Below are positions 42,133 through 50,585 of a stretch of 64,000 bases of DNA, piece after piece. How positions within the stretch are numbered: the first letter of the stretch is position 1; each line of letters begins with the position of its first letter. The stretch comes from Clostridia bacterium (GTDB lineage Bacteria; Bacillota; DSM-521; Neomoorellales; Neomoorellaceae): NCBI GenBank assembly GCA_030445865.1, contig JASUSV010000003.1, positions 1-64,000 of the forward strand, read 5' to 3'. Position numbers and translations under genes: made by a program. Below the pieces are notes generated by a model. That model saw only the letters and a list, made by a program, of their open reading frames with translations, was not told where the DNA came from and ran no database searches.

Positions 42133-43187
42133 GGATCAAGCGCTATCTCGTAAATAATATGCAGGAGGCTTATCTGGCCATCAGGCGCGACCTGGGACCG
42201 GAAGCCGTAATTGTCTCCAGCCGCCAGGTGCGCCAGCCGGGGTGGAGGGGTTTTTTCCTTCCCCGGCGGCTGGAGGTTACGGCGGCCGTCGACACTGTCG
42301 GCCAGAAAGAGACGCCGGCGGAAGAGGGGCTGCGGCGGGAACTGGCCGAGATCAAGGCCGTCTTGAAGCAGCTTTCTCTTCCGGCGGTAAATAACAGTAA
42401 AGATGCCTTGCAGGCCTGGCGCTCCCAGTTGCTCGGGCAGGAGCTGCTGCCCGAGCTGGTGGATAAGCTTCTTGAAGGCCTGGAAAACGCCTCTTCTGAA
42501 GTGCTGGGCCAGGTAATTAAGGCCCGTCTGGCCGGCGTAGTTACGCCTGCCCCTAGTTCTTTTCCCGAAAGGAAAACGACCCTCGCCTTTATCGGGCCGA
42601 CGGGGGTGGGTAAGACGACGACCCTGGCCAAGCTTGCTGCCCGGTTCAGCCTGTTTGGGCGGCGGCGCGCAGGTATTTTAACCCTGGACACTTACCGTAT
42701 CGGAGCCGTGGACCAGCTCAAAATTTACGCCGAGATCATGGGGCTGCCCCTGGAGGTAGCCATGACCCCGCGCGATGTCAAACAGGCGCTGGAAAAGCTG
42801 GCCGGGTGCGAGGTGCTGCTGGTAGACACCGCCGGCCGCCCTTCCGGCAACGTATCTCAATTGGCCGAAACTAAAGGATTTTTAGATCTTATCCAGCCGG
42901 AAATAACCTTCCTGGTTTTAAGCTGTACTACCAGGTGGAGGGATGTGCGTAAAGTTCTGGAAGACTTTCGCAGGATTGGGTATAACCAGTTAATTTTTAC
43001 CAAAATAGATGAAACTACCTGCCCGGGCCTTATCCTTAGCGCGGCCTATACTACCGGCCTGCCGGTTGCCTATGTAACCAACGGGCAGAATGTTCCTGAT
43101 GATTTGATGGAGACGGACCCCTACCAACTTGCCGATCTAATCTGGAAAGCGGTGGATGCGGATGGATCAGGCGGCCAGGCTTCGTGA
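42129..43187 (+). CDS. flhF: SRP-type GTPase FlhF
   Basis: 352 residues. The N-terminal B domain opens MRIKRYLVNNMQEAYLAIRRDLGPEAVI-like. The NG GTPase domain has GPTGVGKTTTLAKLAARF, DTYRIGAVDQLKIYAEIMG, DTAGR and TKIDET. FlhF determines where and how many flagella form. It overlaps flhG. Confidence 0.96.
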   Translation: MRIKRYLVNNMQEAYLAIRRDLGPEAVIVSSRQVRQPGWRGFFLPRRLEVTAAVDTVGQKETPAEEGLRRELAEIKAVLKQLSLPAVNNSKDALQAWRSQLLGQELLPELVDKLLEGLENASSEVLGQVIKARLAGVVTPAPSSFPERKTTLAFIGPTGVGKTTTLAKLAARFSLFGRRRAGILTLDTYRIGAVDQLKIYAEIMGLPLEVAMTPRDVKQALEKLAGCEVLLVDTAGRPSGNVSQLAETKGFLDLIQPEITFLVLSCTTRWRDVRKVLEDFRRIGYNQLIFTKIDETTCPGLILSAAYTTGLPVAYVTNGQNVPDDLMETDPYQLADLIWKAVDADGSGGQAS

Positions 43188-44019
43188 ACTGGTGCGGGAA
43201 AAAGAATCGGGGGCAAGGGTTTTGGCCGTAGTCAGCGGTAAGGGTGGGGTAGGCAAAACCAACCTTACCGTAAACCTGGGCCTAGTGCTGGCCAAATGGG
43301 GATATAAAGTGCTAATTTTTGATGCCGACCTGGGCCTGGGCAATGTAGATATTTTACTGGGCCTGGTGCCCCGCTGGGACCTGAGGCAGGTTATAAACGG
43401 CGAAAAAAGCCTGGCCGAAATTATTATCCGGGGACCGGCAGGGCTACAGTTGATACCCGGTGCCTCGGGCCTCCAAGAACTGGCCGACCTGGATAGCTTC
43501 CGGCAGGAAAAACTTTTGCAGGAGCTGGAAAGCTTGGCCACCCGCCAGGATTTCGTCTTGCTGGATGCGGGCGCGGGTATTTCCCGCAAGATTTTAAGTT
43601 TTGCCCTGGCTGCCGGCGAAGTGCTGGTGGTCACCACGCCCGAACCGACGGCCTTAACCGATGCTTACGGGTTAATCAAGATCCTGGCGCGCCTGGGGAC
43701 AAAAAATTACCTGATCGTTAACCGGGTAGCCAGCGAAACCGAAGGGCGGGAAGCGGCCCAGCGGTTGCAGCAGGCCGTCCGGCGTTTTTTGCACCTGGAT
43801 TTGCCCCTCCTGGGGTTTATAGCCGAAGACCGGGCGGTAGGGCAGGCGGTGCACAGGCAGCAGCCCTTTGTCCTGTCGGCATCCGGCGTCAAGGCGGCTC
43901 TGGACGTGGAGGCCATAGCCAGGAAACTACTTGGCAGGGCAGCCTCGGAAAGTAAAGCGGGTTCCGATTTTTTCCAAAAGCTTGGCCGTTTATTCGGGCG
44001 CCGGAAAGGAGATTTCTGA
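43162..44019 (+). CDS. flhG: MinD-like ATPase FlhG (YlxH)
   Basis: About 285 residues. The deviant Walker A motif SGKGGVGKTN lies near residues 25-34, after an N-terminal DQAARLRELV helix resembling the FlhF-activating region. It also has DADLGLGNVDILLGL and VTTPEPTALTDAYGLIK. It partners FlhF in flagellar number control. The ATG at 43162 is favoured by GGTGG 6 nt upstream, with an ATG at 43156 possible. Confidence 0.95.
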   Translation: MDQAARLRELVREKESGARVLAVVSGKGGVGKTNLTVNLGLVLAKWGYKVLIFDADLGLGNVDILLGLVPRWDLRQVINGEKSLAEIIIRGPAGLQLIPGASGLQELADLDSFRQEKLLQELESLATRQDFVLLDAGAGISRKILSFALAAGEVLVVTTPEPTALTDAYGLIKILARLGTKNYLIVNRVASETEGREAAQRLQQAVRRFLHLDLPLLGFIAEDRAVGQAVHRQQPFVLSASGVKAALDVEAIARKLLGRAASESKAGSDFFQKLGRLFGRRKGDF

Positions 44020-44685
44020 TTGGCTAAAGATTTTCCGCTCCGGATCAATCAACAGGTTCATATCCAGGCGGAAGGCAGAAAAGAAAGCCTGCGCTCTCTT
44101 GTCCAGGATGTGGGCGAAGAGGTTTTTACTGTTATGGCCGGCTCGGGCGAGGAGGAGATCTTCCACCGCGGCGATGAGGTAAGAGTAGTATTTTATACCG
44201 GAGAAGCGCGTTACGAATTTACCACTCAGGTTTTGGGTAGGGTGCTGGAACCGGTCCCTGTATATGTTTTGGCCCGGCCGGTAGAAATAAAGCGGGTACA
44301 GGCAAGGGAATTCGTGCGGGTCAAGGCGGCCCTGGAAGTTCGCTACCAGGTTTTGACCGAGGGAGACCTGGCGCGACTTAAAGCCCTCCGGCCCAGGAAA
44401 AAGGCCGTGTCTATTGATATAAGCGGCGGCGGTATGCAACTGGTCCTCAGGGAAGAGCTAAAAGAAGGGGATCTGCTCCTTCTTGCCCTGGAAATACCTC
44501 AGCAGGAAAGTTTTGTCAGATTAACCTTGTTGGGACGTGTTAAGCGGGTGGTTTTGCAAGAACAGAAGGGCTACCGGCATTATGTTGCCGGCGTAGCTTT
44601 CGAAGACATCTCCGAGCGCGAGCGGGATGTGATAATCGGCTATGTCTTCCGGCGCCTGCTGGAGGAAATGCGCAAAGAGAGGTAG
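44020..44685 (+). CDS. YcgR-type PilZ c-di-GMP effector
   Basis: 221 residues from a TTG. The N-terminal YcgR domain (INQQVHIQAEGRKESLRSLV) is followed by a PilZ domain with the c-di-GMP motif RxxxR (REFVRVKA) and D-x-S-x3-G (DISGGGMQL). Family members (YcgR, DgrA/YpfA) bind c-di-GMP and brake the motor through MotA or FliG. Encoded within the operon that is itself under a c-di-GMP riboswitch. Confidence 0.92.
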   Translation: MAKDFPLRINQQVHIQAEGRKESLRSLVQDVGEEVFTVMAGSGEEEIFHRGDEVRVVFYTGEARYEFTTQVLGRVLEPVPVYVLARPVEIKRVQAREFVRVKAALEVRYQVLTEGDLARLKALRPRKKAVSIDISGGGMQLVLREELKEGDLLLLALEIPQQESFVRLTLLGRVKRVVLQEQKGYRHYVAGVAFEDISERERDVIIGYVFRRLLEEMRKER

Positions 44686-44691
44686 CCTGCT

Positions 44692-45417
44692 ATGGCGGTT
44701 AATGAATTGAACGGGTCTAATGCCCAGGAACTCGTTCTGCAATATCTACCCCTGGTGCGCTACATAGTGAGCCGGCTGGTGGTTAACCCTCCTCCTTACC
44801 TGGACCAAGAGGACCTCTTGAGCTACGGCATCATCGGCCTGCTGGAAGCCCTGCAGCGCTATGAACCGGGCCGGGGGGTGAAATTCAGCAGTTTTGCCGC
44901 CCAGCGCATACGCGGGGCGGTCCTGGATGCTTTACGCCAGGCTTACTGGGCGCCGCGTACGCTGATCAGTGAACTGCGGCGTGTAAGCAATATTTACCGT
45001 CACCTGGAGCAGGTATACGGCGAAGAGGTACCGGACGAAGCGGTGGCCAGCGCGGCGGGATTAAAAGTCTCGGAATTACAGGAGCTTTTGAGCCGCGGCA
45101 GCCAGATGGCCGTGCTTTCCCTGGAAGAATTCCTCTCCGACGCCGGTGAAGAAGGTGCGCGGCGCTTAGATTTCTTGGCCGACAGGAACAGCCCCAACCC
45201 GGAACAGCAGTATGAAGAAAAAGAGTTTCGCGCCGATCTCAAGAAGGCTTTGGCCAGGCTACCTGAACGCGACCGCCTCGTCCTCACCCTTTATTATTAC
45301 GAAGGGCTTACCCTGAAAGAGATCGGGCGAGTGCTTAATATTACCGAATCCCGGGTTTGCCAGCTCCATGGCCGCGCCCTTTTGCGGCTGCGCCGCTATC
45401 TTATGGAGGGAGAATAA
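44692..45417 (+). CDS. sigD: Flagellar RNA polymerase sigma factor SigD/FliA (sigma-28)
   Basis: 241 residues. Region 2 has VLQYLPLVRYIVSRL and GIIGLLEALQRYEPGRGVKFSSFAAQRIRGAVLD-type sequence. Region 3 and region 4 (LPERDRLVLTLYYYEGLTLKEIG; ITESRVCQLHGRAL) complete a group-3 sigma factor. It should read the three TAAA-N15-GCCGATAT promoters found upstream of flgM, flagellin and flaG, and it is restrained by FlgM. Confidence 0.96.
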   Translation: MAVNELNGSNAQELVLQYLPLVRYIVSRLVVNPPPYLDQEDLLSYGIIGLLEALQRYEPGRGVKFSSFAAQRIRGAVLDALRQAYWAPRTLISELRRVSNIYRHLEQVYGEEVPDEAVASAAGLKVSELQELLSRGSQMAVLSLEEFLSDAGEEGARRLDFLADRNSPNPEQQYEEKEFRADLKKALARLPERDRLVLTLYYYEGLTLKEIGRVLNITESRVCQLHGRALLRLRRYLMEGE

Positions 45418-45819
45418 ATGGCGTATTTATTCCTTTTTCTGGGCTTCCTGTTGATTGTCTTTTTTATGCCGGAAGCTTTAAGACAATTAAGCAGCCAGGA
45501 AAAAGAAGTGTCTTTAAATCAGCTGGAAGCCAGGATAGCGAACCTGGAAGATACCTTGGAAGAGGCCCTGACCCGGATGGAAAGGAAGGCCATCTTCCAG
45601 CCCGAACTTAAATCCCCGGCACCGACGGTACCGGAGAGGAGTTTTGCCGAACACCTGGCTCAGGCTCAAGTCGATCCTTACGCAGAAATCCGCCGGGCTT
45701 ACGCTGCCGGCGAAGACATCGCGGCTCTTGCCAGCCGTTACGGTAAAGGAAAGGGGGAGATAGAATTAATCCTGAATTTACGCCGTTTTCCAGCTTTAAA
45801 CGACGGTATGCACCGCTAG
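45418..45819 (+). CDS. SwrB-like / DUF6115-type membrane protein
   Basis: 133 residues. One N-terminal TM (AYLFLFLGFLLIVFFMP), a coiled segment (LNQLEARIANLEDTLEEAL), then a C-terminal helix-turn-helix-like tail (EIRRAYAAGEDIAALASRYGKGKGEIELIL). The location directly after sigD and the overall plan match SwrB of Bacillus, which promotes flagellar basal body maturation. Sequence similarity is limited to the tail. Starts right after the sigD stop. Confidence 0.75.
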   Translation: MAYLFLFLGFLLIVFFMPEALRQLSSQEKEVSLNQLEARIANLEDTLEEALTRMERKAIFQPELKSPAPTVPERSFAEHLAQAQVDPYAEIRRAYAAGEDIAALASRYGKGKGEIELILNLRRFPALNDGMHR

Positions 45820-45833
45820 GGTGCGGTATAGGT

Positions 45834-46223
45834 TTGGGACTTTTTCTTGCGGGCCTTATTCTCCTGGCTTTCCCCCATCGAGAGCCCTCGCGGGAGGAAA
45901 TTATTGCTAAAGCGCGGGCCTATGGCATGGTCTTCCGGGAAGAGGTGGTCAATTTCGCGCCACCTCCCGGTAAGAATAGTTCTCCACCGGGCGGGGAAGT
46001 AAAAGAGCCGGCGCCGGTTAGTGAGGAAGAAGTGCTGGTGACCATACCGCCGGGTGCCGGCCTGGAGGAGATAGCAGCCTTGCTGGAAGAAAAAAAGGTA
46101 ATCAAAAGGGAAGTGTTTGAAGCTGCCGCCCGCAGGGCAGGCCTGGATCTTAAGCTCAAAGCCGGCTCCTACTACCTCCCTCCGGGAAAAGTAGAAGAAA
46201 TCCTGCGCCGTTTAACGGAGTGA
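45834..46223 (+). CDS. Small MltG/YceG-N-terminal-like membrane protein
   Basis: 129 residues from a TTG. A short hydrophobic start (GLFLAGLILLAF) precedes a Pro-rich linker. The C-terminal part, VTIPPGAGLEEIAALLEEKKVI followed by AGLDLKLKAGSYYLPPG, resembles the LysM-like module at the front of the endolytic transglycosylase MltG. The catalytic domain is absent, so it is unlikely to cut peptidoglycan itself. Weak RBS. Probably the last gene of the operon. A hairpin (CCCCAG/CTGGGG) follows at 46234-46250. Confidence 0.65.
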   Translation: MGLFLAGLILLAFPHREPSREEIIAKARAYGMVFREEVVNFAPPPGKNSSPPGGEVKEPAPVSEEEVLVTIPPGAGLEEIAALLEEKKVIKREVFEAAARRAGLDLKLKAGSYYLPPGKVEEILRRLTE

Positions 46224-46255
46224 GTTGGGTTATCCCCAGTTTTCGCTGGGGGAGG

Positions 46256-46460
46256 CTGCTTTGGCTTGAAAGCGAGGTTCTTTCCCCGAGCGGTAGCCAA
46301 ACTTAACGAGGCCGAAAGCGCAAGCCGCCCGAGGGCATGAGACCTTCGGCCGGCAACTGAGACAGGAGGTCGAATTTGCCGGGAAGTCCGCCTTAAGCTT
46401 TAAGGCCGAGCGCTAGTTTGGCCCGCGAGGAGAATCCTTTGCAAGCGTAAGCCAAAGCAG
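46256..46460 (+). ncRNA. Candidate structured RNA element, copy E
   Basis: 205 bp closed by a perfect 12-bp inverted repeat, CTGCTTTGGCTT (46256-46267) with AAGCCAAAGCAG (46449-46460). A second stem pairs GCCAAACT (46296-46303) with AGTTTGGC (46415-46422). The core 46331-46392 matches the insert of copies A and C. CCGGCAA/TTGCCGG here replaces CCGGCCA/TGGCCGG there, and GAC/GTC replaces GGC/GCC, so pairing is kept. No protein is encoded. It fills most of the gap between the operon end and the rod genes. Strand assumed. Confidence 0.65.
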
Positions 46461-46608
46461 GCTGAAAAGTGGAGATACGCCAGCGGAGTGAGAGGTTGAT
46501 TTATTTCCCGTTCTGCGCTAAGGGAAAGGGCCGGAGGCGGGGGGATATATTGCTTCGCGAATTATAAAAAAACCGGAAATAGGAAGAGTAGCAAGGGGGG
46601 AATTAATT

Positions 46609-47373
46609 ATGTTGCGGGGTTTGCATCTGGCGGCTACGGGTATGCTAGTCCAGCAGTTACGTCAGGAGGTTATAAGCAACAATCTGGCCAACCTGAATAC
46701 CGGCGGCTATAAAGAGGACGTTACGGCCCTGCGCTCTTTTCCAGAAGTATTAATGGAGCGCTTGGAGGGACAGGCCGCGCGTATGCCCATCGGTATTACT
46801 CACTATGGCGTTGCCTTAGACGAGGTGGTGACCCGCTTTGATCCCGGACCGTTGGTTGAGACGGGACACCCAACCCACCTGGCCCTGGTGGATAGTAGAG
46901 GTGGGCCGGCTGCCTTTTTTGCCGTACAGGTGGGCGAGGAGGTACGCTATACCCGCAACGGCGAGTTTCACGTTAACGACCAGGGGTTCCTGGTGACCGC
47001 GGAGGGCTATCCCGTCTTAGGCCAAGGAGGGCCGTTGCAGGTAGGCCAGGGGGAATTTCAGGTCGATGCCGCCGGCACCATATGGCGGGACGGCGAGGAA
47101 CTCGACCGCCTGCAGATAGTGAGTTTTGCCGACCAGAGGCGGCTCATCAAAACCGGGGCCAACCTTTTTGCCGCCCCGCCCGAAGCTGGCGCCCAGGAGG
47201 CTGGCGGTGTTAGAATCAGGCAGGGTTGGGTGGAAAAAGCCAACGTCAACCTCGTCCGCGAAATGACGGACATGCTGGCGGCGATGAGGGCTTACGAGGC
47301 CAGTCAGAAAATGATCCAGGCCCAGGACGAAGCCCTGGGCAAAGCGGTCAACGAAGTTGGTTCTTTAAGGTAG
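46609..47373 (+). CDS. flhO: Rod protein FlhO (FlgF/FlgG-type)
   Basis: 254 residues. The N-terminus has GLHLAATGMLVQQLRQEVISNNLANLNTGGYK-like sequence, a central beta region with VRYTRNGEFHVNDQGFLVT, and a C-terminus VEKANVNLVREMTDMLAAMRAYEASQKM. One of two paralogous distal-rod genes found as a pair in Firmicutes (flhO-flhP). The name flgF would be used elsewhere. Confidence 0.9.
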   Translation: MLRGLHLAATGMLVQQLRQEVISNNLANLNTGGYKEDVTALRSFPEVLMERLEGQAARMPIGITHYGVALDEVVTRFDPGPLVETGHPTHLALVDSRGGPAAFFAVQVGEEVRYTRNGEFHVNDQGFLVTAEGYPVLGQGGPLQVGQGEFQVDAAGTIWRDGEELDRLQIVSFADQRRLIKTGANLFAAPPEAGAQEAGGVRIRQGWVEKANVNLVREMTDMLAAMRAYEASQKMIQAQDEALGKAVNEVGSLR

Positions 47374-47385
47374 GAGGGTAATAAT

Positions 47386-48168
47386 ATGCTTAAAGCGCTT
47401 TGGAGCGGGGCTGCGGGCATGACGGCCCAGATGGCCCTTCTCGACAGCCTGGCTAACGACCTGGCCAACGTCAATACCCCGGCTTATAAGAAAAGTGAGG
47501 TCAACTTCGCCGACTTGGCTTACCGGCCGGTAGAAGAACGCGGTTTGCCGGTCAACCGGCAAACTCCAGGCCAGCTCCCTATGGTAGGCTCGGGAGCAAG
47601 GGTAAACGAAATGGCCAAAATTTTTACCCAGGGGCCTTTGGTGGAAACGGGCAACCCGTGGCACCTGGCCATCGAAGGCCGCGGTTTTTTGGCCGTAGAG
47701 ATGCCGGATGGCGGCCTTGCCTTTACCCGTGACGGGTCCTTTCACCGCGATGCCGGGGGCAGCCTGGTCACGGCTACCGGGCATAAAGTAGTGCTCCCTT
47801 TCAGCCTGCCGGAGGAATATGCGGAGGTTAAGATAAAACCTACTGGAGAAGTAAGCGTAATCCATGTGGACGGCACCCAGGAAGAACTGGGGCGTCTGGA
47901 AATTTATCTTGTACCCAATCCCGCCGGCATGGAATACCTGGGAGATAATCTCTATCGCCCCACAGCCGCCAGCGGCGAAGCTACTGCCGGATTACCCGGG
48001 GAGGAGGGGGCCGGTCTTTTGCGCCAGGGTTTCCTGGAGGCAGCCAATGTGGACCTGGCCGAAACCATGACCAAAATGATCCTTGCTCAACGGGCTTATG
48101 AAATAAGCTCTAGAGCCATCAGGTCGGCCGACGAAATGTGGAGCTTGGCCAACAACCTGCGGCGCTAA
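47386..48168 (+). CDS. flgG: Rod protein FlhP/FlgG
   Basis: 260 residues. It has LWSGAAGMTAQMALLDSLANDLANVNTPAYKK at the N-terminus (split across the motif), LAFTRDGSFHRDAGGSLVTATGHKV centrally, and EAANVDLAETMTKMILAQRAYEISSRAI at the end. It follows flhO by 12 bp with GGAGGGTAA as RBS and is the likely distal rod subunit. Confidence 0.92.
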   Translation: MLKALWSGAAGMTAQMALLDSLANDLANVNTPAYKKSEVNFADLAYRPVEERGLPVNRQTPGQLPMVGSGARVNEMAKIFTQGPLVETGNPWHLAIEGRGFLAVEMPDGGLAFTRDGSFHRDAGGSLVTATGHKVVLPFSLPEEYAEVKIKPTGEVSVIHVDGTQEELGRLEIYLVPNPAGMEYLGDNLYRPTAASGEATAGLPGEEGAGLLRQGFLEAANVDLAETMTKMILAQRAYEISSRAIRSADEMWSLANNLRR

Positions 48169-48253
48169 AACCTGCCGTATTGTATTATGCCGATTCTGGT
48201 GCTAAAATATGTAAATTAATTTGAAACCGGAGCGACTGAGAAAGGAAGAGAAA

Positions 48254-48769
48254 ATGGAGGCCCTTTTGCGGCCAGAAGAGCGGCCAGAAGAAATTAAAGT
48301 CGGTATTGCCGATTGGAAAACAGCCTTAAGCCCGGCGCGTTTGATTACTTTGGGACTGGGTTCCTGTGTAGGCATCGCCCTTTACGATGGCGTCAATAAA
48401 ATCGGTGGACTGGCCCATATTATGCTTCCCGAAAGCAGTCAGTTCCGGGAGGTGGATAACCGGGCCAAGTTTGCCGATCTGGCCATACCCGATCTCCTGA
48501 AAAGCATGCTACGCCTCGGGGCCAGGCGGGCTTACATTACGGCCAAGCTGGCAGGCGGGGCGCAGATGTTCTCTTCTGCCGACAAGCGCCTGACGATTTT
48601 AAACATAGGGGAGCGCAATACCCAGGCAGCACAAAGGGTTTTGGCTTCTCTGGGCATCCCCATCCTGGCAGCGGAAACAGGCGGAAATTACGGGCGTACA
48701 ATGATCCTGGATACTTCCAGCGGCGAAGTTTTGATCCGGACGATCGGGCGTCCTTTGAAAATTATTTAG
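48254..48769 (+). CDS. cheD: Chemoreceptor glutamine deamidase CheD
   Basis: About 171 residues. The active-site motif LGLGSCVGIALYD (Cys) is followed by GGLAHIMLP (His) and a conserved GGAQMF...IGERN block. It deamidates receptors and partners CheC. The ATG at 48254 follows AAAGGAAGAG, and a TTG at 48221 would add 11 charged residues. It lies just ahead of cheR and cheC. Confidence 0.95.
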   Translation: MEALLRPEERPEEIKVGIADWKTALSPARLITLGLGSCVGIALYDGVNKIGGLAHIMLPESSQFREVDNRAKFADLAIPDLLKSMLRLGARRAYITAKLAGGAQMFSSADKRLTILNIGERNTQAAQRVLASLGIPILAAETGGNYGRTMILDTSSGEVLIRTIGRPLKII

Positions 48770-48778
48770 GAGCAATCG

Positions 48779-49555
48779 ATGCTTATGGATTTTTCTGAAT
48801 TCAAAACCAGAATTTACCAGCATTTTGGCCTAAATCTGGCCGGTTATAAAGAGCCCCAGCTTATCAGGCGTATAGGTAGCCTTATGGGATTGTTGAAAAT
48901 TCCCGATTACGAAGCCTACTTCCGGCTTTTAAAGAGCGATCCGGCGCAGTGGAAGAAGTTCGTTGATAAAATTACCATTAACGTCTCGGAGTTTTTCCGC
49001 AACCCTGAGATTTTTGCCCGGTTGGAAAAAGAAATACTTCCCCAGCTTCTGGCCCGCTATCACCGCCTCAAGATCTGGAGCGCAGCCTGTGCCAATGGGC
49101 CGGAGCCTTATTCCCTGGCCATTATTCTCGCCGAACAGAGTCCCGGCCTTAAGCATATAATCGACGCTACCGATATAGATGATGCGGCCCTGGAGGAGGC
49201 CAAAAAAGGATTTTACGACCGCCGGGTTCTGCAAAACGTGTCCGCTGCTAGACTGGAGCGCTACTTTATCCCCGAGGGGCCGGGGTACCGCCTGAAAAAT
49301 GAGATTATAAGGAGGGTAAATTTCCGCCACCATGATCTGCTGACGGATGAATTTGACCGCAATTATCATTTGATCGTCTGCCGCAATGTGACTATTTATT
49401 TTACGCCCGAAACCCAGAACAAACTTTACCGCCAGTTTTATCAGTCCTTAGCACCTGGAGGAGTGCTTTTTATCGGTGCAACCGAGAACATTTTTTCCTA
49501 CCGGGAGATTGGCTTTCAGAAGATAGGTCCCTGGTTTTACCAAAAGGAAGAGTAG
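48779..49555 (+). CDS. cheR: Chemotaxis protein methyltransferase CheR
   Basis: 258 residues. An N-terminal helical domain (FGLNLAGYKEPQLIRRIG) is followed by a SAM-dependent methyltransferase domain (KIWSAACANGPEPYSLAIIL; DATDIDDAALEEA; YHLIVCRNVTIYF; GGVLFIGATEN). It adds methyl groups to MCPs, opposing CheB at 11.9 kb. The RBS is TTAGGAG. The canonical CSTGEE motif of the family reads ACANGPE here. Confidence 0.95.
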   Translation: MLMDFSEFKTRIYQHFGLNLAGYKEPQLIRRIGSLMGLLKIPDYEAYFRLLKSDPAQWKKFVDKITINVSEFFRNPEIFARLEKEILPQLLARYHRLKIWSAACANGPEPYSLAIILAEQSPGLKHIIDATDIDDAALEEAKKGFYDRRVLQNVSAARLERYFIPEGPGYRLKNEIIRRVNFRHHDLLTDEFDRNYHLIVCRNVTIYFTPETQNKLYRQFYQSLAPGGVLFIGATENIFSYREIGFQKIGPWFYQKEE

Positions 49556-49567
49556 GAGGAAGAGGAC

Positions 49568-50185
49568 TTGGCTTCATGGGAGAGCTTAAACGCCCTGCAG
49601 CTGGATGCTTTAAAAGAGATCGGGAACATCGGGGCGGGTAACGCGGCCACATCTCTGGCCAATATGTTGGGCCGGCGCGTTCAGATGACGGTGCCCCGGG
49701 CGGGCATTCTGCCCCTAAAAGAGATAGTTTCCCTGGTAGGTGAAGAAGAGGAGGCTGTTGCCTGCGTGGAACTTATCGTTTCCGGCCAGGCTCCCAGCAA
49801 AATTTTCTTTTTGCTGGCGGAAGAAAGCGCCCTGCTCTTAATCGATTTAATGATGGGCAGGCAGGCAGGAAGCACGCGCACCTTAGACGAGATGGGGGTT
49901 TCGGTGCTTTTAGAAGTAGGCAATATCCTGGCCGGCTCTTTTTTAAATGCTTTTGCCGAGTTCAGCAGGCTCACTTTCATCCCTTCGGTACCCGCCTTTG
50001 CCTGTGATATGCTGGGCGCGGTTTTGACCTCCGCTTTTCTGGAGAGCGGCTATTTTTCCGATAGGGCCCTGGTAATCGAAACCCAGTTTTACGATGAAAC
50101 GGTTAAAATAAGCAGTCACTTTTTCTTGGTGCCAGAAGAACAGGCCCTGGGGACGATTCTCAAGTCCCTCGGGCTGGAAATTTAA
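49568..50185 (+). CDS. cheC: CheY-P phosphatase CheC
   Basis: 205 residues from a TTG. Two CheC active-site helices with the D/S-x3-E-x2-N pattern are present: DALKEIGN near residue 14 and SVLLEVGN near residue 117. Both sites are intact. It dephosphorylates CheY-P and binds CheD, which is encoded 0.8 kb upstream. Confidence 0.94.
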   Translation: MASWESLNALQLDALKEIGNIGAGNAATSLANMLGRRVQMTVPRAGILPLKEIVSLVGEEEEAVACVELIVSGQAPSKIFFLLAEESALLLIDLMMGRQAGSTRTLDEMGVSVLLEVGNILAGSFLNAFAEFSRLTFIPSVPAFACDMLGAVLTSAFLESGYFSDRALVIETQFYDETVKISSHFFLVPEEQALGTILKSLGLEI

Positions 50186-50208
50186 TATACGGAGGGATGG
50201 CGATAATT

Positions 50209-50571
50209 ATGGGCAAAAGAGTACTAATTGTAGATGATGCGGCTTTTATGCGCATGATGATTAAGGACATTCTGGTTAAAAATGGCTATGAAGTTGCCGG
50301 CGAGGCCGAAAATGGCTTGCGCGCCGTTCAACTTTACCAGGAACTAAGACCCGATGTGGTGACCATGGACATTACTATGCCGGAGATGGACGGCATCGCG
50401 GCGGTTAAAGCCATTAAAAAGATAGACCCGTCTGCCCGCATCATTATGTGCAGCGCCATGGGCCAGCAGCTTATGGTTATGGAAGCCATACAGGCCGGAG
50501 CCAGAGACTTTGTTGTTAAACCTTTTCAGCAGGAAAGAGTGCTCCAGGCGCTGGAGAAAGCCCTGGCCTGA
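50209..50571 (+). CDS. cheY: Chemotaxis response regulator CheY
   Basis: 120 residues, a stand-alone receiver. Acidic pocket VDDAAF, phospho-acceptor Asp54 in TMDITMPEMDG, conserved CSAMGQQ and Lys in VVKPF. The ATG at 50209 gives the usual CheY length but places GGAGGG 12 nt upstream. An in-frame ATG at 50197 is nearly on top of that site. The last base is shared with the alternative fliM start. Confidence 0.95.
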   Translation: MGKRVLIVDDAAFMRMMIKDILVKNGYEVAGEAENGLRAVQLYQELRPDVVTMDITMPEMDGIAAVKAIKKIDPSARIIMCSAMGQQLMVMEAIQAGARDFVVKPFQQERVLQALEKALA

Positions 50572-50585
50572 TGGGAGGGGTTGGA

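Noticed and set aside
46232-46252. Terminator after the MltG-like gene
   Set aside because: TCCCCAG and CTGGGGGA form a good stem but no T-run follows, and it abuts structured element E, so a terminator call is not supported.
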